Assembly: GCF_002797685.1 (NCBI RefSeq)
Contig: NZ_PGFH01000001.1
Span: forward strand, 1,426,001-1,490,000
Direction: 5' to 3'
DNA: 64,000 nucleotides
Source of the DNA: Salinibacterium amurskyense
Lineage (GTDB): Bacteria > Actinomycetota > Actinomycetes > Actinomycetales > Microbacteriaceae
The position numbers and the translations under genes were made by a program. The notes under the pieces were generated by a model. It did not search any database. It had not been told where the DNA came from and saw only the letters and a program-made list of their open reading frames with translations. Shown here in pieces: positions 1-9,175 of this stretch (position 1 is the first letter of the stretch; each line of letters starts with the position of its first letter).

Positions 1-618
1 CTCGTGCGACGCACCCGCGAGCCGTATGCCGGCCAGTGGGCGCTGCCCGGTGGTTGGGTCGGCAACGACGAAAGTCTTGCGGATGCCGCAGCTCGCAACT
101 TGCTTGAGACCACTGCGCTCGAACCTGCCTACCTTGAGCAGCTCTACGCCTTTGGTGACGTGGAGCGGTCGATCGGTGGGCGTGCCGTGTCGGTGGTTTA
201 TTGGGCGCTCGTGCGTCAAGAAGAGGCCGATCGGGCGACCGAGGGCGAGAACGTGCGCTGGTTCCCTGCAGATGACCTGCCGGAACTTGCTTTCGATCAC
301 AACGTGATCATCGACTACGCCCTGTGGCGGCTGCGCACCAAGATGGAGTACTCGCGCATTGCTCGCGCCTTCTTGGGTGAAACGTTCACTCTCAGCGAGT
401 TGCGCATCGTTCATGAGGCCGTGTTGCAAAAGCAACTCGATCCCGCCAATTTCCGTCGTCAGATCGAGAATTCAGGTTCACTGGTTCCCACTGACCACGT
501 TGTCTCGGGAGGGCGTCACCGGCCTCCGAGGCTGTACCGCTATGACGAGGGCGTTGAGCTCGTCGACAACGGCCCGCTCGGCCACCTAAAGACAGGGAGC
601 ACTCGTGTCATCCATTGA
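1..618 (+). CDS. NrtR-like Nudix-related transcriptional regulator, 5' partial
   Basis: The frame is open from base 1, so the N-terminus lies upstream of the window. The visible 205 residues hold the end of a Nudix fold (GGW..G then the Nudix helix) followed from about residue 120 by a winged-helix region typical of Nudix-related regulators. The Nudix box is degenerate: after the conserved Arg the REUxEE core reads NLLETT, so two of three Glu are missing. This fits a ligand-sensing rather than hydrolytic protein. It overlaps nadA by 14 nt, which suggests it controls the NAD operon, as NrtR proteins do by sensing ADP-ribose. Function is inferred from family and context; a catalytic ADP-ribose or sugar-nucleotide pyrophosphatase is less likely. 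Confidence 0.8.
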   Translation, partial: LVRRTREPYAGQWALPGGWVGNDESLADAAARNLLETTALEPAYLEQLYAFGDVERSIGGRAVSVVYWALVRQEEADRATEGENVRWFPADDLPELAFDHNVIIDYALWRLRTKMEYSRIARAFLGETFTLSELRIVHEAVLQKQLDPANFRRQIENSGSLVPTDHVVSGGRHRPPRLYRYDEGVELVDNGPLGHLKTGSTRVIH

Positions 619-1894
619 TTCGACTATTCAGCGCATCACCAAGACGGGCGACGGGGAAACCTGCGCTCCTGAGTTGGCCGATGGCCCCTGGACCTTTGAC
701 CTCGGTGTTCCGAGCTACGGCCCCGGTGCATCCATGGGCGATGTGATTCCCACCGGAGCACCTCGTCAGGGTCAGTTGCCGCTGGAGTACCAGCAGGCCT
801 CCAACGAAGACCTCCACGCCCGCATCATCGCCGCCAAGGCCACGCTGGGTGACCGTGCGGTAGTGCTCGGGCACTTCTACCAGCGCGACGAGGTCGTGCA
901 GCACGCTGACTTCCTCGGCGATTCCTTCCAGCTCGCCAATGCGGCGCAAACCGTGCCGAATGCCGAAGCGATCGTGTTCTGTGGCGTTCACTTCATGGCC
1001 GAGACGGCCGACATCCTGGCTCGCGAGAACCAAGCGGTGATTCTGCCGAACCTCGCGGCTGGCTGCTCGATGGCTGACATGGCCGACATCGATTCGGTCG
1101 AAGAGTGCTGGGAACAGCTCACCGAAATCTACGGAACCGAGCCGGATGCCGATGGCCGCGTGCCGATCATCCCCGTGACGTACATGAACTCCTCTGCTGC
1201 GCTCAAGGGCTTTTGCGGTCGTAACGGCGGCATCGTCTGCACGAGCTCGAACGCAACGACCGTTCTGGAGTGGGCGTACGAGCGCGGTCAGCGTGTGCTG
1301 TTCTTCCCCGACCAGCACCTCGGCCGCAACACGGCAAAGAAGATGGGTATTCCGACCGATCTCATGCCGATGTGGAACCCGAACAAGCCTCTTGGTGGCA
1401 ACGACGCTGAGACCCTCAACGAAGCGAAGGTTGTGCTCTGGCACGGCTTCTGCAGCGTGCACAAGCGCTTCAACGTCGGCCAAATCGAGCAGGCTCGGGC
1501 CGAGCACCCCGGTGTTCGCGTGATCGTGCACCCCGAGTGCCCGATGCCGGTAGTGGATGCCGCTGACGAGGCGGGGTCGACCGACTACATCCAGAAGGCT
1601 GTTGCTGCGGCGACCGAACCGACAACGTTCGCGATCGGTACCGAGATCAACATGGTCAACCGCCTCGCTGCCGAGTACCCGCAGCACACGATTTTCTGCC
1701 TCGACCCGGTCGTGTGCCCGTGCTCAACGATGTACCGCATTCACCCCGGCTACCTCGCGTGGGTGCTCGAAGGCCTCGTTCGCGGTGAAGTACTCAACCA
1801 GATCACTGTTGCTGACGATGTGGCAGTACCGGCTCGCGTGGCCTTGGAGCGGATGCTCGCCGCGAAGCCGCCGGTAACGACGAAAGAGGCGTAA
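605..1894 (+). CDS. nadA: Quinolinate synthase NadA
   Basis: It condenses iminoaspartate with dihydroxyacetone phosphate to quinolinate, the second step of de novo NAD synthesis, using an oxygen-sensitive [4Fe-4S] cluster. The 429-residue protein has the expected cysteine motifs: AAGCSMADMAD, GFCGRNGGIVCTSSNA and PVVCPCSTM. It also carries the substrate-site segment FCGVHFMAETADIL and the HPEC motif. The start is GTG at 605, preceded by a GGGAG ribosome binding site, and it overlaps the upstream regulator gene. An N-terminal extension of about 40 residues precedes the conserved core. It is first in the nadA-nadB-nadC-desulfurase operon. Confidence 0.97.
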   Translation: MSSIDSTIQRITKTGDGETCAPELADGPWTFDLGVPSYGPGASMGDVIPTGAPRQGQLPLEYQQASNEDLHARIIAAKATLGDRAVVLGHFYQRDEVVQHADFLGDSFQLANAAQTVPNAEAIVFCGVHFMAETADILARENQAVILPNLAAGCSMADMADIDSVEECWEQLTEIYGTEPDADGRVPIIPVTYMNSSAALKGFCGRNGGIVCTSSNATTVLEWAYERGQRVLFFPDQHLGRNTAKKMGIPTDLMPMWNPNKPLGGNDAETLNEAKVVLWHGFCSVHKRFNVGQIEQARAEHPGVRVIVHPECPMPVVDAADEAGSTDYIQKAVAAATEPTTFAIGTEINMVNRLAAEYPQHTIFCLDPVVCPCSTMYRIHPGYLAWVLEGLVRGEVLNQITVADDVAVPARVALERMLAAKPPVTTKEA

Positions 1895-1896
1895 CC

Positions 1897-3462
1897 ATGG
1901 CACGGGTCATTGTTGTCGGCACAGGTATTGCCGGTCTCATCACCGCCTACCGCGCAAGTGCTCACCACGAAGTGGTTCTCGTGACCAAGTCGGAGCTCGC
2001 GGAGAGCAACACCAAGTACGCCCAGGGCGGCATCGCTGCTGTTCTGTTCCCCGACGACACCGTGGCCAGTCACGTCTCCGACACGATGATCGCGGGCGCG
2101 GGACTGTGCGAGCGGGATGCCGTTGAAGTGTTGTGCAGCGAGGGCCCCTTGCGCGTGCAAGAACTCATCTCTCTCGGGGTGGAGTTCGACCGCATTGCCA
2201 ATGGTGAGCTCGCTCGGGGACACGAAGCGGCGCACTCCTCGCGGCGCGTCATCCACGCGGGCGGAGACGCCACCGGGCTTGCGATCGAGGTCGCCCTGTT
2301 GCGGGCGGTTCGAGCGTTGGCCGTCGAGACCTACGCGTACACGTTCATGCGCGATCTGGTGACGGAGGCGGATGCCGACGGCACGCCGCGCGTCACCGGT
2401 ATCGACGTCATTGCCCCAGACGGCAACTCGCGCGTCATTGACGGCGACATTGTCGTTCTCGCGAGTGGTGGAGCTGGCCAGCTTTACAAGCACACGACGA
2501 ACCCGTTCGTCACGACGGGTGACGGTGTTGCTGCCGCCTACCGCGCTGGTGCAGCTCTCGCCGATGTCGAATTCTTCCAGTTCCACCCGACATCGCTCGC
2601 GGTGCCCGGCAACCCGCTCGTCTCCGAGGCGGTTCGCGGCGAGGGCGCAACCCTGCTCGACGAGAATGGCAAGCGCTTCATGTTCGACGTGCACCCCGAT
2701 GGCGAACTCGCCCCGCGCGATGTCGTCGCTCGCGGCATTGCTCGCGCCATGGAAAAGCAGGGCGGACGCCCCATCATGCTCGACGCGACGGCACTGGGTT
2801 CTGAGTTTCTCGCCAAGCGCTTCCCGGGAATCTCCGAAGTGTGCGAGGAACACGGCTTCGATTGGGGAACGCAGCCGATCCCGGTGACCCCCGCAGCGCA
2901 CTACTGGATGGGCGGCATCCGCACCGACATCGACGGCCGCACGAGCGTGCGTGGTCTCTATGCGGTGGGGGAGGCATCCTGCACCGGCGTGCACGGCGCC
3001 AACCGCCTCGCTTCCAACTCCCTTCTCGAATCGCTCGTCTTCGCCTGGCGAGCCGCGGATGCTCTCAACCTGCCTCAGCGGGCGATCGAGGTTGACGCGC
3101 TTGAGCCCCAGTTCGAAATCACGGGCAAAGAGCCGTTTACGCGTGATCAGTTGCGCGAACTCATGTGGAGCCACGTCGGACTCGAGCGTGACGCGACTCG
3201 TCTCGAGGAAGCATCCGCGATCTTGGCTAGCTGGCACTCCGAGCCGAACACCGTCGAGGGCGCAGAGAACGCGAACCTGCTCGACCTTGCACGTCTCGTT
3301 GTTGTCGCTGCGCTCCGCCGCAAGGAATCACGCGGGGCCCACGAACGTACCGATTTCCCCGAGACACGCCCGGAGCTTGCGTTCTCCACGCGCTGGGCGG
3401 CCGTCAACGTAGCGGGCGACTTCATCCCGGCAGAAGACCAAGCAGAAACGATCAAGCGATGA
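1897..3462 (+). CDS. nadB: L-aspartate oxidase NadB
   Basis: This flavoprotein oxidises L-aspartate to iminoaspartate, feeding NadA. The 521-residue protein opens with the FAD dinucleotide-binding motif VVGTGIAGLITAYRA. It has the succinate dehydrogenase/fumarate reductase-type segment NTKYAQGGIAAV near residue 40 and the C-terminal FAD motif GVHGANRLASNSLLESLVF near residue 365. ATG at 1897 lies 2 nt after the nadA stop, so translation is probably coupled. Length and motif order match the family. Confidence 0.97.
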   Translation: MARVIVVGTGIAGLITAYRASAHHEVVLVTKSELAESNTKYAQGGIAAVLFPDDTVASHVSDTMIAGAGLCERDAVEVLCSEGPLRVQELISLGVEFDRIANGELARGHEAAHSSRRVIHAGGDATGLAIEVALLRAVRALAVETYAYTFMRDLVTEADADGTPRVTGIDVIAPDGNSRVIDGDIVVLASGGAGQLYKHTTNPFVTTGDGVAAAYRAGAALADVEFFQFHPTSLAVPGNPLVSEAVRGEGATLLDENGKRFMFDVHPDGELAPRDVVARGIARAMEKQGGRPIMLDATALGSEFLAKRFPGISEVCEEHGFDWGTQPIPVTPAAHYWMGGIRTDIDGRTSVRGLYAVGEASCTGVHGANRLASNSLLESLVFAWRAADALNLPQRAIEVDALEPQFEITGKEPFTRDQLRELMWSHVGLERDATRLEEASAILASWHSEPNTVEGAENANLLDLARLVVVAALRRKESRGAHERTDFPETRPELAFSTRWAAVNVAGDFIPAEDQAETIKR

Positions 3463-4316
3463 ATCAGCAGCTCGTTGACAACGTCATCCTGATGGCCCTC
3501 GCCGAAGACGCGCCCTGGGGGGACATCACGAGCGACGCTTTCGTGCCCGCAGACGCCACCGCCACCGCCGTGCTCAACGCGCGGGAGGCGGGGGTCGCCA
3601 GTGGCCTTGATGTCTTCGCTCGAACCTTCCAGCTGGTGGATGCTCACGCTGAGGTCACGCTGCAGGCCAGTGATGGCGACTCGTTCACCGCCGGCCAGCA
3701 ACTCGCTTCGGTCTCCGGTAACGCCCGCGCCGTTTTGCGGGCGGAGCGCATCGCTCTCAACCTCAGCCAGCGGATGTCGGGAATCGCCACCCAGACGGCG
3801 GCCTACGTCGCGCAAGTGGCGGGCACGCACGCGCGGGTGGTCGATACACGCAAGACAACGCCGGGGCTGCGCGCTCTCGAACGTCACGCTGTGCGTTCAG
3901 GGGGTGGCCACAACCACCGCTTCAGTCTCTCGGATGCCGTGATGGCCAAAGACAACCACTTGGCGGTTCTCGCTGCGGCCGGTATCGAACTCGGCGAGGC
4001 CATTCGTCTCGCTCGTGCCCGGATCGGTCACACCACTCACCTTGAGGTCGAGGTAGATCGGCTCGACCAGGTCGAGACTGTCGTTTCTGCTGGCATCGAC
4101 ACCATCATGCTCGACAACTTCTCGCTCGATGACCTTCGTGCCGGCGTCGAGCTCGTGGCTGGCCGCGCCATCGTCGAGGCCAGCGGGGGCGTGAACCTCG
4201 ACACCATTGCGGCGATTGCCGCAACCGGCGTTGACGTCATCTCGGTAGGGGCCCTCACGCACAGCGTTCGTTCGCTCGACCTCGGGCTCGACATTGCGGT
4301 GAGCGCAGCACACTAA
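3459..4316 (+). CDS. nadC: Nicotinate-nucleotide pyrophosphorylase (carboxylating) NadC
   Basis: It converts quinolinate and PRPP to nicotinate mononucleotide with CO2 release, the third step of the pathway. The 285-residue protein has the family motifs GDITSDAFVP near the N-terminus, SQRMSGIATQTAAYV, DTRKTTPGLRALERHAV and GGGHNHRFSLSDAVMAKDNH, which line the PRPP and quinolinate site. The start ATG overlaps the nadB stop by 4 nt (ATGA), and its stop overlaps the next start by 1 nt. Confidence 0.97.
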   Translation: MNQQLVDNVILMALAEDAPWGDITSDAFVPADATATAVLNAREAGVASGLDVFARTFQLVDAHAEVTLQASDGDSFTAGQQLASVSGNARAVLRAERIALNLSQRMSGIATQTAAYVAQVAGTHARVVDTRKTTPGLRALERHAVRSGGGHNHRFSLSDAVMAKDNHLAVLAAAGIELGEAIRLARARIGHTTHLEVEVDRLDQVETVVSAGIDTIMLDNFSLDDLRAGVELVAGRAIVEASGGVNLDTIAAIAATGVDVISVGALTHSVRSLDLGLDIAVSAAH

Positions 4317-5530
4317 TGATCTTTCTCGACTCCGCCGCAACCACACCCGTGCGCCGTGAGGTGCTTGAAGCGATGTGGCCGCTGCTGACGGGAGACTTCG
4401 GTAACCCGTCCAGCCATCACGAGCTGGGGGAGTCCGCAAAGCGGGCCCTGGATGCCGCCCGCACGAGTGTTGCCGCCTCGCTGGGGTGCCGGGCATCCGA
4501 TGTCGTCTTCACGTCGGGCGGCACGGAGTCAGACAACCTCGCGATCAAGGGCCTCGCGCTGGCCGAGCCACGCGGACGCCACATCGTCACGAGTGCGATC
4601 GAGCATGAGGCCGTGCTGGAGTCCGTTGACTATCTCGCGCGCATCCACGATTTCGAGGTCACGGTGCTGCCGGTGGACGCTCAAGGTCTCATCAACCTTG
4701 ACCAGGCTCGGGATGCCCTGCGCCCCGACACCACGCTTTGCACGGTCATGTATGCCAACAACGAGATCGGTGCCGTGCAGCCCATCGCTGCACTAGCCGA
4801 ACTCTGCCGAGCGCACGGGGTGCCCCTGCACACGGATGCCGTGCAAGCCGCCGGCTGGCTTTCCCTCGACGTTGCCGGGCTGGGAATCGATGCCCTCAGC
4901 CTGTCCGGACACAAGCTCGGAGCGCCCAAAGGTATCGGTGTGCTGATGGTCAAGGGGCGTCGCAGTCTCGAGCCCGTGTTGCACGGGGGAGGTCAAGAGC
5001 GCGGAAAGCGCTCCGGCACCGAGAACGTTGCCGGTGCCGTGGGGTTCGCGCACGCCCTCGCGCTCGCCGAGACAGACCGGGCTGAGCGTGCGGTCAGGAT
5101 CGCGCAGCTACGGGATGACTTCGTCGCTGACGTGCTGGCCCGGGTTCCCGCTGCGATCTTTACGGGGCCAGCGTTGGCGGGCGCTCAGGCTGGCGCTGAC
5201 TCTCACGCTCGCGCCGACGGGGACGCTTCCGCACGCACACCCACACCCACCCGTCTCCCGAACAACGCCTCATTCTGCTTCCCCGGCACCAGCGGAGAAT
5301 CGCTTCTGCTCGAACTCGGTCGCGCTGGCGTCATCTGTTCAGCAGGTTCGGCGTGTGCCGTCGGCAGCGATGATGTCTCGCACGTGCTGACCGCGATCGG
5401 TATTGATGAAGCGATCGCCCAAACGGCGGTGCGGTTTAGCCTCAGTGGGGATACGACGGCGGAACAGCTCGCCACGGTCGCCGCCGAGATCGAGACGGCC
5501 TACCGCGCGGTGCGCTCACTCTCTCAGTAG
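4316..5530 (+). CDS. Cysteine desulfurase (NifS/IscS family)
   Basis: A PLP enzyme taking sulfur from cysteine as an enzyme-bound persulfide. The protein (404 aa) starts with FLDSAATTPVRREVLEAM. It has the PLP lysine in LSGHKLGAPKGIG, the GGGQERGKRSGTENV segment, and the persulfide cysteine in the loop SAGSACAVGSDD near residue 345. Its ATG overlaps the nadC stop by one base, placing it inside the NAD operon. I infer that it supplies sulfur for the NadA [4Fe-4S] cluster, as NifS-like genes beside nad genes do in other bacteria. An insertion rich in Ala, His, Arg and Pro at about residues 285-310 looks low in complexity. tRNA thiolation is an alternative role. Confidence 0.93.
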   Translation: MIFLDSAATTPVRREVLEAMWPLLTGDFGNPSSHHELGESAKRALDAARTSVAASLGCRASDVVFTSGGTESDNLAIKGLALAEPRGRHIVTSAIEHEAVLESVDYLARIHDFEVTVLPVDAQGLINLDQARDALRPDTTLCTVMYANNEIGAVQPIAALAELCRAHGVPLHTDAVQAAGWLSLDVAGLGIDALSLSGHKLGAPKGIGVLMVKGRRSLEPVLHGGGQERGKRSGTENVAGAVGFAHALALAETDRAERAVRIAQLRDDFVADVLARVPAAIFTGPALAGAQAGADSHARADGDASARTPTPTRLPNNASFCFPGTSGESLLLELGRAGVICSAGSACAVGSDDVSHVLTAIGIDEAIAQTAVRFSLSGDTTAEQLATVAAEIETAYRAVRSLSQ

Positions 5531-5564
5531 CGCCTCGGTAGTACCGCATGCTCCAGTTTCGTAG

Positions 5565-6515
5565 TTACCCCTGCGCCGGGTAGTCCTTCAGACCCCAGAC
5601 GTCTCCGCCCAGCGCGGTCAACGTAGCAATAGTCGTCGCCACGCTCGGGATGCGCGTCGCCCCCGGCTGAATCACGTACTGAATGGTGCGCTCACTCGAG
5701 GGCTGCGGGGCATGGATGCTCACGCCCTCCGGCAGCGTCAGCGACGACAGCGCCAGTTGGGGGAGAAGCGCCACCCCCAGCCCTCGGGAGACAAAGCTCA
5801 GAACCGCGAGAGCGTTATCCGTCTCCAACCCGATCTCTGGCGCGAAACCCTCGATATTGCACAGGGCCAGCAAGTGACCGCGACAGAGGGCGCAGCCCGC
5901 AATCCACGCGTCGTTGGCAAGATCGGCCAAGCTCACGCTGTCGGCCTTCGCTAGGGGATGAGTATCCGGCAGCACGAGCACTACAGGCTCCGTGAACAGC
6001 GGGACGGTCGTGTGGCTGCCATCACGCGACAAGTGCGGGTCGGCACGGTCCTCCGGGTAGGAGAACGTAATCGCCAGATCCGCAGAACCGTCCCGCAACA
6101 ATTGCAGCGCCTGTGGAGGTTCAGCCTCGACATAATTCACCGTCAAATTCGGATGCTGCTGCCGCAACTGACGAATCAACCGCGGCACGAGCGTCGACGA
6201 CGCCGTCGGGAAAGCCGCGATGCGGACAGTGCCGCTCGAGAGGCCGGCCAGTTCTGCGAGTTCGGCGCTCGCCGCATCCACTGCATTGAGCACGGTCACG
6301 GCATGGCTCGCGAGGGCGCGACCAGCTTCGGTGAGGCGCACCCCACGGCCGGAACGCACGACGAGCGCGAGCCCCAGTCGCGACTGGGCGCGAGTGAGGT
6401 GCTGGCTCAGGGCAGGTTGGCTGTAGCCGAGAACGCGGGCAGCTTCGCTGATCGTGCCGTGTTCAGAAATCGCACGAACGATGCGCAGCGAGAGAAGGTC
6501 TGGCGTGGTGTCCAT
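5565..6515 (-). CDS. LysR-family transcriptional regulator
   Basis: A 316-residue protein with an N-terminal winged helix-turn-helix (ISEAARVLGYSQPALSQHL, residues about 23-41). A periplasmic-binding-type effector domain follows from about residue 90. The start at 6515 gives MDTTPDLLSLR, the usual distance ahead of the LysR helix-turn-helix; the frame stays open further upstream but without LysR similarity. It is divergent from the PLP enzyme gene at 6597 across 81 bp, the classic arrangement for a LysR protein and its target. The effector domain contains a cysteine-rich segment, GCALCRGHLLALC, unusual for the family and possibly metal- or redox-responsive (inference). Confidence 0.9.
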   Translation of the reverse strand: MDTTPDLLSLRIVRAISEHGTISEAARVLGYSQPALSQHLTRAQSRLGLALVVRSGRGVRLTEAGRALASHAVTVLNAVDAASAELAELAGLSSGTVRIAAFPTASSTLVPRLIRQLRQQHPNLTVNYVEAEPPQALQLLRDGSADLAITFSYPEDRADPHLSRDGSHTTVPLFTEPVVLVLPDTHPLAKADSVSLADLANDAWIAGCALCRGHLLALCNIEGFAPEIGLETDNALAVLSFVSRGLGVALLPQLALSSLTLPEGVSIHAPQPSSERTIQYVIQPGATRIPSVATTIATLTALGGDVWGLKDYPAQG

Positions 6516-6524
6516 GGAGTAAGC

Positions 6525-6548
6525 ATAACTAAACGTGATCTTTGGTAT
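6525..6548. promoter_or_regulatory. Possible LysR operator in divergent intergenic region
   Basis: The 81-bp gap between the LysR gene and the divergent PLP enzyme gene contains an imperfect dyad, ATAAC then 14 bases then GGTAT, with an AT-rich centre. LysR proteins usually bind such AT-rich interrupted dyads in their divergent promoter. The match is weak and only position supports it. Confidence 0.3.
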
Positions 6549-6596
6549 CCCAATCATGCTCTTGTCGCATGTATCGCGGCGCGGGAACATGAGGGC

Positions 6597-7643
6597 ATGA
6601 CCTCCCCAGCTCTGGCCAGCGCCATCGACAGCTTCGCGAACACACGCGGGTACCTTTCCGCTGCCACCATGGGACTCCCGACCTGCGCCGCCGTCACCGA
6701 GATGAAGGAAAAGCTCGGGCAGTGGGCTACCGCCACCTGCAACCCCATGAACTACGGCGACATCGTCGAGCGCACGCGCGGCCACTACGCCCGTCTTGTC
6801 GGCGTAGATACCAGCCGCGTCGCCATCGGTTCGCAAACCTCGGTTATGGCCTCATTGATCGCGTGCTCGCTGCCGGCCGGTTCCGAAGTGCTCGTCGTCG
6901 AATCCGACTTCACGTCAATCGTGTTCCCGTTCCTGCAGCACCGCGACCTTCAGGTGCGCTCGGTGCCGCTGGCCGAACTCGCGGATGCCATCACCGACAC
7001 CACCGCGCTCGTCGCTTTCTCGCTCATCCAATCGTGCAACGGCAAGGTCGCCGATGTGCCGGCGATCCTTGCCGCTGCTGACCGCCACGGAGCTCGTACG
7101 CTCTGCGACGTGACCCAGGCCGCCGGCGTTCACCCCGTGGACGCCAGCCAATTCGACGCGACCGTGTGCCACGCCTACAAGTGGCTGTGTTCGCCCCGCG
7201 GCGTCGCGTTTCTCACAATCTCCGAGGATTTCGCCGAGCACATCACGCCCGTGCAAGCGGGCTGGTATGCCGGAGATGATGTCTGGGGCAGTGTCTACGG
7301 CACCGAGATGAACCTCGCGAAAGACGCTCGCCAGTTCGACGTGTCACCAGCGTGGCAGGCCTGGGTGGGAGCCGAGCATCCGATCGCCATGTTTGCCGAC
7401 CTGGATATCTCGGAGGTCTGGGAACACTGCACGGGGCTCGCCAACCTGCTCTGCGATGAGCTCGGAATCGAACGTCAGAATCAAGCCATCGTCACGTGGC
7501 CGGATGAAACTGGTGCTGACCTCGCCAAGCTGACGGCGGCAGGAATCACGGCCTCCGGTCGCGCCGGACGCCTTCGCGCCGCATTCCACCTCTGGAATAC
7601 CGAAGAGGACGTCGCGGCGGTTATCGCTGCGCTGCGTGTCTAG
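6597..7643 (+). CDS. Class V aminotransferase-fold PLP enzyme (kynureninase-like)
   Basis: A 348-residue fold-type I PLP enzyme. The PLP lysine lies in HAYKWLCSPRG near residue 195, with the cofactor-binding Asp in LCDVTQAAG about 30 residues earlier. The pattern resembles the kynureninase/cysteine desulfurase/selenocysteine lyase superfamily, but no loop cysteine typical of desulfurases is evident. ATG at 6597 was chosen because it starts the recognisable fold; the frame is open further upstream through the LysR gene and that part is antisense shadow. It is probably controlled by the divergent LysR protein. The substrate cannot be told from sequence. Confidence 0.85.
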   Translation: MTSPALASAIDSFANTRGYLSAATMGLPTCAAVTEMKEKLGQWATATCNPMNYGDIVERTRGHYARLVGVDTSRVAIGSQTSVMASLIACSLPAGSEVLVVESDFTSIVFPFLQHRDLQVRSVPLAELADAITDTTALVAFSLIQSCNGKVADVPAILAAADRHGARTLCDVTQAAGVHPVDASQFDATVCHAYKWLCSPRGVAFLTISEDFAEHITPVQAGWYAGDDVWGSVYGTEMNLAKDARQFDVSPAWQAWVGAEHPIAMFADLDISEVWEHCTGLANLLCDELGIERQNQAIVTWPDETGADLAKLTAAGITASGRAGRLRAAFHLWNTEEDVAAVIAALRV

Positions 7644-7698
7644 CTAAACTGGTCGTCCGCCGACCGTGCATCCAGCTCGGCTGACTATTGGAGTTTCT

Positions 7699-9084
7699 GT
7701 GGCTACGCCTAACCCCCTCGACGCCGTTATCAACCTCGCCAAGCGCCGAGGTTTTGTCTTCCAATCGGGAGAGATCTACGGCGGTTCACGCTCAGCTTGG
7801 GACTACGGCCCGCTGGGAACCGCCCTCAAAGAGAACATCAAAAAGCAGTGGTGGCAGACCTTCGTTCAAGGTCGCGAAGACGTAGTCGGGCTCGACTCGG
7901 CCGTCATCCTGCCTCGCAAGGTGTGGGAAGCATCCGGGCACGTCGAGGTCTTCTCTGACCCGCTCGTCGAATCGCTGCACACCCACAAGCGCTACCGCGC
8001 CGACCACCTTCTTGAAGCCTACGAAGAGAAGCATGGTCACCCTCCCGTGAACGGGCTTGCCGACATCCGCGACCCTGACACCGGTCAGCCCGGATCGTGG
8101 ACCGAACCGCAAAACTTCTCGGGGCTCCTCAAGACGTACCTCGGCCCCGTCGACAACGAAGAGGGCATGCACTACCTGCGCCCCGAAACCGCTCAGGGCA
8201 TCTTCACCAACTTCGCCAACGTCATGGGCGCTGCTCGCATGAAGCCGCCCTTCGGAATCGGCCAGGTCGGAAAGTCATTCCGTAACGAGATCACGCCCGG
8301 AAACTTCATTTTCCGTACTCGTGAATTCGAGCAGATGGAGATGGAATTCTTCGTCGAGCCCGGCACCGACGAAGAGTGGCACCAGACCTGGATCGACGAA
8401 TCCATGAAGTGGTACACCGACCTCGGTATCAACCCCGAGAACCTGCGCTTCTACGAGCACGCTCAAGAGAAGCTGTCGCACTACTCCAAGCGAACCGTGG
8501 ATGTTGAGTACCGTTTCCGCTTCGCCGGTAGCGAGTGGGGCGAGCTCATGGGTATCGCTAACCGCACCGACTTCGACCTGCGCACGCACTCCGAAGCATC
8601 CGGTGCCGACCTGTCGTACTTCGACCAAGCCAAGGACGAGCGTTGGACGCCGTACGTGATCGAGCCCGCATTTGGACTCACCCGCGCACTCATGGCCTTC
8701 CTCATCGATGCTTACGCTGAAGACGAAGCGCCTAACGCTAAGGGTGGAGTCGACAAGCGCACCGTTCTGCGCCTTGACCGTCGTCTCTCGCCGGTCAAGG
8801 TCGCCGTTCTGCCGCTGTCGCGCAACGAACGCCTCTCTCCGATGGCGCGTGGCGTTGCTGCTGACCTGCGCAAGTTCTGGAACGTTGACTTCGACGACGC
8901 CGGTGCTATTGGCCGCCGCTACCGTCGTCAAGACGAGATCGGAACCCCGTTCTGCGTCACGATCGACTTCGACTCGCTCGACGACAACGCAGTTACAATC
9001 CGTGAGCGCGACACGATGGAACAGAAGCGCATGCCGATTGAAGAGCTGCGCGGCTACCTCGCGCAGGAGCTCATCGGCTGCTAA
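7699..9084 (+). CDS. glyS: Glycyl-tRNA synthetase (class II, single-chain)
   Basis: It charges tRNA-Gly. The 461-residue protein is the homodimeric form, not the two-subunit form. Class II features are visible: SAWDYGPLG near residue 35, motif 2 region [20 protein letters not shown] near residue 195, and motif 3 region [11 protein letters not shown] near residue 330. The GTG start at 7699 follows a TTGGAG ribosome binding site at 7688-7693. It is monocistronic, with a strong terminator 50 bp downstream. Confidence 0.97.
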   Translation: MATPNPLDAVINLAKRRGFVFQSGEIYGGSRSAWDYGPLGTALKENIKKQWWQTFVQGREDVVGLDSAVILPRKVWEASGHVEVFSDPLVESLHTHKRYRADHLLEAYEEKHGHPPVNGLADIRDPDTGQPGSWTEPQNFSGLLKTYLGPVDNEEGMHYLRPETAQGIFTNFANVMGAARMKPPFGIGQVGKSFRNEITPGNFIFRTREFEQMEMEFFVEPGTDEEWHQTWIDESMKWYTDLGINPENLRFYEHAQEKLSHYSKRTVDVEYRFRFAGSEWGELMGIANRTDFDLRTHSEASGADLSYFDQAKDERWTPYVIEPAFGLTRALMAFLIDAYAEDEAPNAKGGVDKRTVLRLDRRLSPVKVAVLPLSRNERLSPMARGVAADLRKFWNVDFDDAGAIGRRYRRQDEIGTPFCVTIDFDSLDDNAVTIRERDTMEQKRMPIEELRGYLAQELIGC

Positions 9085-9134
9085 ATCCCGCGGTGAGGTT
9101 CTCGGCGTCCTTCGTCAAGAGCCCGCACTGCACT

Positions 9135-9168
9135 AAAGCGGCCCCGGACAAGTGTCCGGGGCCGCTTT
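9135..9168 (+). terminator. Rho-independent terminator after glyS
   Basis: A perfect 16-bp GC-rich inverted repeat (AAAGCGGCCCCGGACA and its complement around a 2-base centre) ends in a TTTT run. It lies 50 bp after the glyS stop. The complementary A-run on the left could make it bidirectional. Confidence 0.9.
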
Positions 9169-9175
9169 TCTCTCT

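Noticed and set aside
608-1687. A 359-codon minus-strand ORF opposite nadA
   Set aside because: It is a codon-phase shadow of a clearly coding gene in GC-rich DNA and has no recognisable domain.
1750-3237. A 495-codon minus-strand ORF opposite nadB
   Set aside because: Same phase-shadow effect; composition is low-complexity Arg/Val/His-rich and the plus strand encodes full-length NadB.
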